Assembly: GCA_963575675.1 (NCBI GenBank)
Contig: CAUYUA010000212.1
Span: forward strand, 1-39,049
Length of the DNA stretch: 39,049 nucleotides
Source: CAUYUA01 sp963575675
Lineage (GTDB): Bacteria > Pseudomonadota > Alphaproteobacteria > Azospirillales > Azospirillaceae
Direction of reading: 5' to 3'
Shown here: positions 34,301 to 39,049 of the stretch, piece by piece
How the letters are laid out: the number at the start of each line of letters is the position of its first letter
How positions within the stretch are numbered: position 1 is the first letter of the stretch
Program-made: the position numbers and the translations under genes
Notes under the pieces: generated by a model
What the model was told of the DNA's origin: nothing
The model's database searches: none
The model's input: the letters and a program-made list of their open reading frames with translations, nothing else

Positions 34301-37300
34301 CATCGGTCATGGAGCCGCCGATCAAGGTCTCGACGCCGCTGACCGTAAGCGCGTTGTTCTGATTGGCAAGCGTGACGACATCGACGGAAACGCCGCCGAA
34401 CACGGCTTCCACATTGGCGACGGAGACGCCGGCTGCGCCGTCTCCGGACAAAACCAACCGATCAAGACCGGCGCCCAGATCGACCGAAACGCCCGAGACC
34501 ACTCCGTTCAAAACGACAATGTCGGCCAATGAGCCGCCCAACACCGTCTCAACCCCACGGATCGAGATCGTTCCGGCGACATAGTTTATGTCTACGACAT
34601 CGTTCAGAGAACCGCCGATCAAAGTTTCAACGCCGCTGACATCAACAGAGTTGGCTCCGTCGCTGGACAAGGTCAAAACGTCGTTTCCGGCGCCCAAGTT
34701 CACGGAGATGGAAGTTTCCGCTTCCCTGAGGGTCACGCGATCCGCCACAGCGCCGCCGATGATGGTCTCCACGCCGGATATCTCAATGGAGTTGGCGACG
34801 TTGCCGAGAGTCACGACATCCGTCAAAGAACCGCCGAGCAAGGTTTCGACGCTGCTGACCGTGAGCGAGTTGTTCACATCGACGAGCGTCACGACATCAA
34901 GCGAAACGCTTCCAACCACGACCTCGGCATTGACGATGGTGATGTTGTTGGCGCTTTCTCCGGATAGAAGCAATCGATCGCTTCCGCCGCCCAGATCAAC
35001 CGACACGCCGGACACCACGCCGCCCAGAATGACAGTGTCCGCGACGGAGCCGCCCCAAATCGTTTCGACGTTGCTGATGGAAATCGTTCCGGAGACGTTG
35101 CCGAGGGTCACGATGTCGATTTGTGAAGCGCCGGTCAAAGTTTCAACGCCATTGACGATAACGGAATTGTCGCCGCTGTTGGACAACGTCAGAACATCGT
35201 TTCCCGCGCCCAAATTTATAACGATGCCGGATTCGGCGTTGCTTAGGATCACTCTGTCGGCGGAAGCGCCGCCGATCACGGTTTCCACACCCGTGACAAC
35301 AATGGAGTTGACGACGTTGCCAAGCGTCACAACATCGGTCGCAGCCCCACCGTTCAGAGTTTCAACGCCGCTGACGACCAAAGAGCCGCCCGTATCGCCT
35401 AAATTGACGATGTCGGTAAACGAACCGCCGACCACAGCCTCAACATTCGCAATCGTCACGACATTGGCGTCTCCTTTGTACAGAGTCAGCCTGTCGCTTC
35501 CGCCTTTGAGATCAATGGTCATGCCGGTGACGGGGCTCGACAACACGACCGAATCCGCATACGAGCTCCCGATCAGAGTCTCCACGCCATCGACGGTGAC
35601 CGCGCCCAAAGAATAGCCCATCGTCACGAAGTCGTCCCCGGAGCCGCCGACCAAAGTTTCGACATTGCTGACGGTGAGCGTGTTGTCGGCGTCGGCCAAA
35701 TTCAGAACATCGGAGCCGCCGAAAAGATTAACGACTCGATTGTCTATGGAGTCCGTGAAACTCACGACGTCGCTCACCGAAGCGCCGTTCAGAGTCTCAA
35801 CGCCCGTAATCAAGATCGTATTGGCGGCGCCGTCCAACGTAACGACGTCGATCGAAGCGCCGCCGATCAAGGTTTCAACCCTGCTGACGATAAGAGTGTT
35901 GTTGGCGTCCTCGTTCAGAATCACGACATCGGTCATAGCGCCGCCAACAACGGTCTCGACGTTGAGAACCGTCACGGCATTGCCGGCCTCGCTCGATAAG
36001 GCCAATTTATCGGAACCACCGCTCAAATCGACGACAACGCCCGAAATCGCGTTTCCGAGCGTCAACACATCGCCCACAGAAGAGCCGATCAGCGTTTCCA
36101 CGCCGCTGATCGAAAGCGAACTCGCCCCCGCAAACAAGCTGACGACATCGTCCGAAGAACCGCCGAGCAAAGTTTCGACATTGCCCACCGTCAAAAAATT
36201 GTCGCCGCCGTTTGAAAGAGTGAGAACGTCAACGCCTCCTCCAAGATTGACGGCGATTCCGCTTACAGGACTATCCAGCGCCACGATGTCTGCGGAAGCG
36301 CCGCCAATCAAAGTCTCAACGCCGTCGACGAGCAAACTATTGGCTCCGCTCAGAACCACAATGTCGGTTCCGGATCCGCCAACCAAAGTCTCGATCATGG
36401 AAACGGTAAGGGTCGCTCTGTCGTCGGCAAGAGTTACAACATCGGTTCCCGAACCACCAACCAAAGTCTCAACGCTTTGAACGGTAAGCTCGTTGTCTCC
36501 CGTGCGAGACAAGACAAGTTTGTCGGAGCCGCCGACGAGATTAACGGATGCGCCCGTGACGTTATCGCTGAACGTCACAACATCGCTTACCGACGCTCCG
36601 ATCAGAGTTTCAACATTGCTCAGAACAACGGCGCCGCCGCCGCTCAACGTCACCACATCAGAGAGCGATCCGCCAACCAGCGTTTCGATGTTGACGATCG
36701 TGATCGTATTATTTCCATTGGAAGACAACGTCAAAGCGTCGGAGCCGGCCGACAGATTAATCGTCATGCCGGAAACAACATTGACCATGCTCACGACATC
36801 CGCAGACGCGCCGCCAATAAGCGTTTCAACGCCGCTGACGACCACGCTGCCGCCGAAACCGCCCATCGTCACCACGTCGACCGAAGCGCCGCCGATCAGA
36901 GTCTCGATTTTGCTGACCACAACAGTGTTGTTTCCACTACTGCTCAGAACAACGACGTCGGTTTCGGCGCCGCCGGAAAGAATTTCAACATTGCCGACCG
37001 TCAAAGAGTTGGCTCCGGCGCTGGACAGCGTCAACCGATCCTCACCGTTGCGCAAATCGATGGACATGCCGCTGACGGCGCCGTCGAGAACAACGGCGTC
37101 GGCCGCCGCTCCCCCCGTCAGCACGCCGATGTTGGAGACGGTGATCGTTCCGGCGACGGCGTCCAAAACAACCACGTCCGCCGAGCCGCCTCCAAACAAG
37201 GTCTCCACGCCGCTGACCGTCACTTCGCTTGCGCCGGCGGTTGCGAGCTTCAAAACGTCGGAACCTCCGCCGAGCTGAACGACGGTCCCATTCTCCGAAC

Positions 37301-38777
37301 CGGAGAAAACCACGCTGTCGGCGGACGCGCCGCCAATCACCGTCTCCACCCCGGAGAGCGTAAGGCCGCCCCCATCCAACGTAACGATATCGATGGACGA
37401 GCCGCCCGTCAGGGTCTCGACTCGACTGGCCACAACGCGGTTGTTGAAATCGCCCAAGGTGACGAAATCGGCTTTGGAGCCGCCAACCAACGTCTCAACA
37501 TTGTAAACGGTGACGACATTCGCGTCGGCGCTCGAAAGCGTGAGCTTGTCGGCGCCGCCTCCCAGATCGATAGGCGCGCTGGGAGCAACCGCCCCCAACG
37601 TCACGACGTCCGCCCCCGAGCCGCCGATCAGCGTTTCCACTCCGGAGACCGTAAACGTAACGCCCGCCGAACCCAAAACGACAACGTCCGCCGAAGAACC
37701 GCCAATCAAGGTTTCGAGCCCGGCGACCGTCAAGAAGTTATCGCCCGAACTCGACAAAGCCAAGGAATCGACTCCGCCGCCGAGACTCACAGACATTCCG
37801 GAAACGGATCCGGCCAAAACCACGGCGTCGGCGCCCGAACTGCCAAGCAATGTCTCGACATCGGTCACCGAAATGGTTCCGCCGGCGGCTAAAGCAATCA
37901 CATCGGTCGTGACGCCGCCGATCAGCGTTTCAACATTCCCAACGGTAAAAGAGTAGGCGCTGGTCCCAGCGAGACTCAGAGAATCCGATCCTCCCGCCAA
38001 ATCAATCAAGCCACCCGAAAGACCGCCGTTCAAAACAATCGAATCGACAGCGGAACCACCAATCAGAGTCTCGACGCCGATTGCGGTTATGGCGTTCGCA
38101 TCCACGCCGGACAGGGTCAGCCGATCCAACCCCGCTCCAAGATCCACAACCATGGAAGACACGGCGTTGCTGAAAGTCAACGCATCCGCTCCCGTTCCAC
38201 CATATAAGGTTTCTATGGCGGAGACAGACAACGCGCCGCTGGTTGTGATCGTGACCACATCAACAGAAGAGCCGCCGCTTAACTTTTCAACATTGCCGAC
38301 CATCAAGACGTTGTCGCCTGAACTGGAAAGCGTCAAAGAGTCATTGCCCCCACCCAACGACACAACCATGCCGGAAACGGCGTCAGACAGAACAACAGTG
38401 TCGGCGGAGGCCCCGCCGATCAAGGTCTCGACGCCGCCGACGACAATTGAATTGTTGACGTTTCCAAGTGTGACGACATCGTTCGAAGCGCCGCCGACCA
38501 ACGTGTCAATCCGGCTGACCGTGATGGACGTATTGGCGTCGCCCAAAGTGACAAAATCGACGGCTGTATCGCCCAGCAACGTCTCAGTATTATAAAGAGA
38601 CAGAGTATTGCCGCCGACTCCGGAAAGCGTCAATCTGTCGGTGTTTAAACCGAGATCGATCACGACCCCCGTCACAGCCCCCCCGATCGTAATGGCGTCC
38701 GCCCCGGACCCCGCAATCAGCGTGTCGAAACCGCTAATAGTAATTGTGTTCGAGGTGTTGCCAAGATAGGTGGTCAT
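31356..38777 (-). CDS. Giant secreted repeat protein with RTX-like C-terminus
   Basis: The 2473-residue protein has no signal peptide and begins directly with repeats. Two sub-repeats alternate: a long one of about 47 residues (VETLIGGASADVVxL...VSGMxVxLGGGSDxLTLSS..N.LTVxN) and a short one of about 26 (VETLVGGSxxDVVTLxxxNxxxVSG). They are ordered long-short-long-short-short. The last ~120 residues carry RTX-like nonapeptides (GAGSDTIYG, STGSDIIYT, GDGNDVVVF), then SIRDFNVTNDKLSF and a C-terminal tail ending in NFLWT, fitting a type I secretion signal. Cys is absent, and Ala, Gly, Ser, Thr, Val and Asp dominate. A calcium-binding beta-roll or beta-helix surface protein or adhesin is the best guess. 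The ribosome site AGGAGA is present. No secretion genes are in the window. Confidence 0.85.
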   Translation of the reverse strand: MTTYLGNTSNTITISGFDTLIAGSGADAITIGGAVTGVVIDLGLNTDRLTLSGVGGNTLSLYNTETLLGDTAVDFVTLGDANTSITVSRIDTLVGGASNDVVTLGNVNNSIVVGGVETLIGGASADTVVLSDAVSGMVVSLGGGNDSLTLSSSGDNVLMVGNVEKLSGGSSVDVVTITTSGALSVSAIETLYGGTGADALTFSNAVSSMVVDLGAGLDRLTLSGVDANAITAIGVETLIGGSAVDSIVLNGGLSGGLIDLAGGSDSLSLAGTSAYSFTVGNVETLIGGVTTDVIALAAGGTISVTDVETLLGSSGADAVVLAGSVSGMSVSLGGGVDSLALSSSGDNFLTVAGLETLIGGSSADVVVLGSAGVTFTVSGVETLIGGSGADVVTLGAVAPSAPIDLGGGADKLTLSSADANVVTVYNVETLVGGSKADFVTLGDFNNRVVASRVETLTGGSSIDIVTLDGGGLTLSGVETVIGGASADSVVFSGSENGTVVQLGGGSDVLKLATAGASEVTVSGVETLFGGGSADVVVLDAVAGTITVSNIGVLTGGAAADAVVLDGAVSGMSIDLRNGEDRLTLSSAGANSLTVGNVEILSGGAETDVVVLSSSGNNTVVVSKIETLIGGASVDVVTMGGFGGSVVVSGVETLIGGASADVVSMVNVVSGMTINLSAGSDALTLSSNGNNTITIVNIETLVGGSLSDVVTLSGGGAVVLSNVETLIGASVSDVVTFSDNVTGASVNLVGGSDKLVLSRTGDNELTVQSVETLVGGSGTDVVTLADDRATLTVSMIETLVGGSGTDIVVLSGANSLLVDGVETLIGGASADIVALDSPVSGIAVNLGGGVDVLTLSNGGDNFLTVGNVETLLGGSSDDVVSLFAGASSLSISGVETLIGSSVGDVLTLGNAISGVVVDLSGGSDKLALSSEAGNAVTVLNVETVVGGAMTDVVILNEDANNTLIVSRVETLIGGASIDVVTLDGAANTILITGVETLNGASVSDVVSFTDSIDNRVVNLFGGSDVLNLADADNTLTVSNVETLVGGSGDDFVTMGYSLGAVTVDGVETLIGSSYADSVVLSSPVTGMTIDLKGGSDRLTLYKGDANVVTIANVEAVVGGSFTDIVNLGDTGGSLVVSGVETLNGGAATDVVTLGNVVNSIVVTGVETVIGGASADRVILSNAESGIVINLGAGNDVLTLSNSGDNSVIVNGVETLTGASQIDIVTLGNVSGTISISNVETIWGGSVADTVILGGVVSGVSVDLGGGSDRLLLSGESANNITIVNAEVVVGSVSLDVVTLVDVNNSLTVSSVETLLGGSLTDVVTLGNVANSIEISGVETIIGGAVADRVTLREAETSISVNLGAGNDVLTLSSDGANSVDVSGVETLIGGSLNDVVDINYVAGTISIRGVETVLGGSLADIVVLNGVVSGVSVDLGAGLDRLVLSGDGAAGVSVANVEAVFGGVSVDVVTLANQNNALTVSGVETLIGGSMTDVVTLGNLGDTIQLTEVETLSGGASNDIVTLTDGVSGMVVNLFGGFDALTLSNVADNNITVSNLETLVGGSLDDFVTIARTTTTVTVSHVETLIGSESAEIISLADSVSGMNIDLGGASADKLILADTANAVTVKNVEIVVGGASVDFITLADGNNTVSVSGIETIDGGAAVDVVTLGSGVNSILVTNIETLFGGVSADVVVLGSVVSGMVVNLGLGVDVLSLADSGANTITVSNVETVLGGNADDVMTLGAPTGSFMIRSIETLIGTSVADVVTITNAVTGLYVDLLNGSDKLTLSSSAPNIVTVVNVENVVGGSGQDTVALTSVNNAITVSNVEEVIGLTGTDVVTLGSVVNSLVVRGVETLLGGAVADVVTLDNAESGMVISLAGGSDVLILSSDGSNAVTVGNVETLVGGNGADTVSITSLTSVLTVTDVETLYGGSISDMVSLGDPVSGAVIDLRGGADRLSLYNDASNALSVSNVETVIGGANTDTLTLDGSMNNALTIIKIENVIGGASTDILTLGNATASLNVIGVESVIGSGSADVVFVGETVNGMVVNLGSGNDVLTLGGSGGNIVTVGAVETLYGGAGVDVVSLLGSVPNALTMVDVETLIGGSAADVVVLGESVSNFIFDGGAGSDRLTLSGADSNTLTVSHLEVLVGGAKTDVLTLGDSNNNIVVSSVETVIGGNMTDVLTLGSVVSTVSVTGVETLVGGALADTVVLGTPVSGMVVNLLAGNDTLILSGEGGNVVSVANVETITGKSGDDVVTLTSSVAGVVDLGGGADVLTLANATNVVTVTNVESIVGVGGSDTVTLWSGFEGAINLGAGVDTLTLYGDTSNTVTATNVETLRGGKVGDVLTVTTASTVSAGAGSDTIYGSTGSDIIYTGDGNDVVVFSSLSQGRDSIRDFNVTNDKLSFTGLLHGTFSLVSGAAQFSTSNSTAYFDNNTKVLHVDANADGTEDMQITLTGVNGASLSADRNFLWT
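32187..37859 (-). repeat. Eleven tandem ~516-bp modules within the giant gene
   Basis: Each module encodes long-short-long-short-short sub-repeats (about 172 residues). The 5673 bp divide into eleven modules of mean 515.7 bp. The two outer parts, 37860-38729 and about 31770-32186, hold less regular sub-repeats: the N-terminal side shows lost short units, the C-terminal side three long units in a row. Modules differ in many positions, so the array is old and kept by selection rather than freshly amplified. Confidence 0.85.
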
Positions 38778-38997
38778 GACTTCGGTCTCCTATGCTTGCT
38801 CTTTACTCAAGCATTGCTTCCTCGCATTCGAGGAAAGCCGGGTTTCCTTTTCCCATCATTTTGATAGGACGATTATGCTTGGATCGCGTGGACAAAGTCT
38901 GGACAAACACAAAGTCGTCTTTTGTCTTGATCCGAGAAGCGCCATTAAGATTACAAAAACACTCTTGAAAAATCAATCGAGATATCGTCTGTGAGCT
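38778..38997 (-). other. Upstream region of the giant gene
   Basis: About 220 bp separate the giant gene from the second IS630 copy. On the minus strand the region is AT-rich near the IS and holds two hairpins close to the ribosome site. No convincing sigma-70 boxes were fixed. The small frames here look non-coding. Confidence 0.5.
38792..38835 (-). promoter_or_regulatory. Two adjacent hairpins in the leader of the giant gene
   Basis: ATGCTTG/CAAGCAT (38792-38798 with 38808-38814, loop 9) and TTCCTCG-CATT-CGAGGAA (38818-38835) lie side by side just upstream of the ribosome site AGGAGA. They could stabilise the mRNA or control translation of this very long message. Confidence 0.5.
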
Positions 38998-39049
38998 AAT
39001 ACCAAGTCCCAATGACTACAACCCATAGGCCCACTTTCTGATACCAATA
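38998..39049 (-). mobile_element. Right end of a second IS630 copy, inverted, cut by the window edge
   Basis: These 52 bases are the exact reverse complement of 30967-31018, the right end of the IS630 element including the last codons of its transposase (GIRKWAYGL). The base pair TA lies just before, as expected for a TA target. The rest lies outside the window. Confidence 0.92.

Noticed and set aside
31608..38595. Long plus-strand open frames (up to 471 codons) opposite the giant gene
   Set aside because: They are repetitive shadows caused by the tandem repeat and lack ribosome sites. The minus frame has a start, a regular repeat plan and an RTX-like end.
31356..38777. CRISPR array suggested by regular repeats
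   Set aside because: The repeats are coding, diverged and contiguous without spacers.

Overview
The window looks like part of the chromosome of a Gram-negative alphaproteobacterium, probably Rhodospirillales-like. This placement is inferred from the style of the glnB-glnA pair, the 395-residue ArgD followed by an overlapping ArgF, a CimA-type citramalate synthase, an MlaA protein and a glycerate kinase/pyruvate kinase pair. No rRNA, tRNA or CRISPR array was seen.

Layout. Positions 1-5100 hold a copper-exporting P-type ATPase (copA) with an IS256-family element inserted exactly at its stop codon, then an orphan Mn/Zn-type periplasmic binding protein. Positions 5300-9020 hold citramalate synthase (isoleucine precursor) converging on a tightly packed biotin cluster bioH-like>bioC>bioD. 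Positions 9200-13400, all on the minus strand, hold a Cache-HAMP-GAF membrane sensor with no output domain, a periplasmic copper chaperone (PCuAC), an orphan amino-acid-type binding protein and a secreted alpha/beta hydrolase. Positions 13780-20040, all on the plus strand, hold mlaA, an orphan [2Fe-2S] subunit of the xanthine-dehydrogenase family, glnB-glnA behind a clear sigma-54 promoter, and argD-argF. Positions 20190-25510, minus strand, hold a large hybrid sensor kinase followed by CheR- and CheB-type enzymes. Positions 25550-28700, minus strand, hold glycerate 2-kinase and pyruvate kinase, linked steps of glycerate use, separated by a huge palindrome. A metallo-beta-lactamase-fold hydrolase follows.

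The last 9 kb is accessory DNA. An IS630-family element is nested inside a ~370-bp palindromic element. Next is a 2473-residue secreted repeat protein with hierarchical repeats (eleven ~172-residue modules, each built of five sub-repeats) and an RTX-like C-terminus. The first 52 bp of a second IS630 copy, in inverted orientation, closes the window.

Two families of dispersed palindromic repeats run through the window. Family 1 is a REP-like double hairpin of about 62 bp, extendable to about 125 bp, with three copies. Family 2 is a MITE-like long inverted repeat with the core AAGGGTCCAGGGACTGTG; it has full, degraded and hairpin-only copies at 5125, 13455, 20147, 27066 and 29781. The most unusual parts are the giant repeat gene bracketed by inverted IS630 ends, and the palindrome family whose empty site can be rebuilt to the base.
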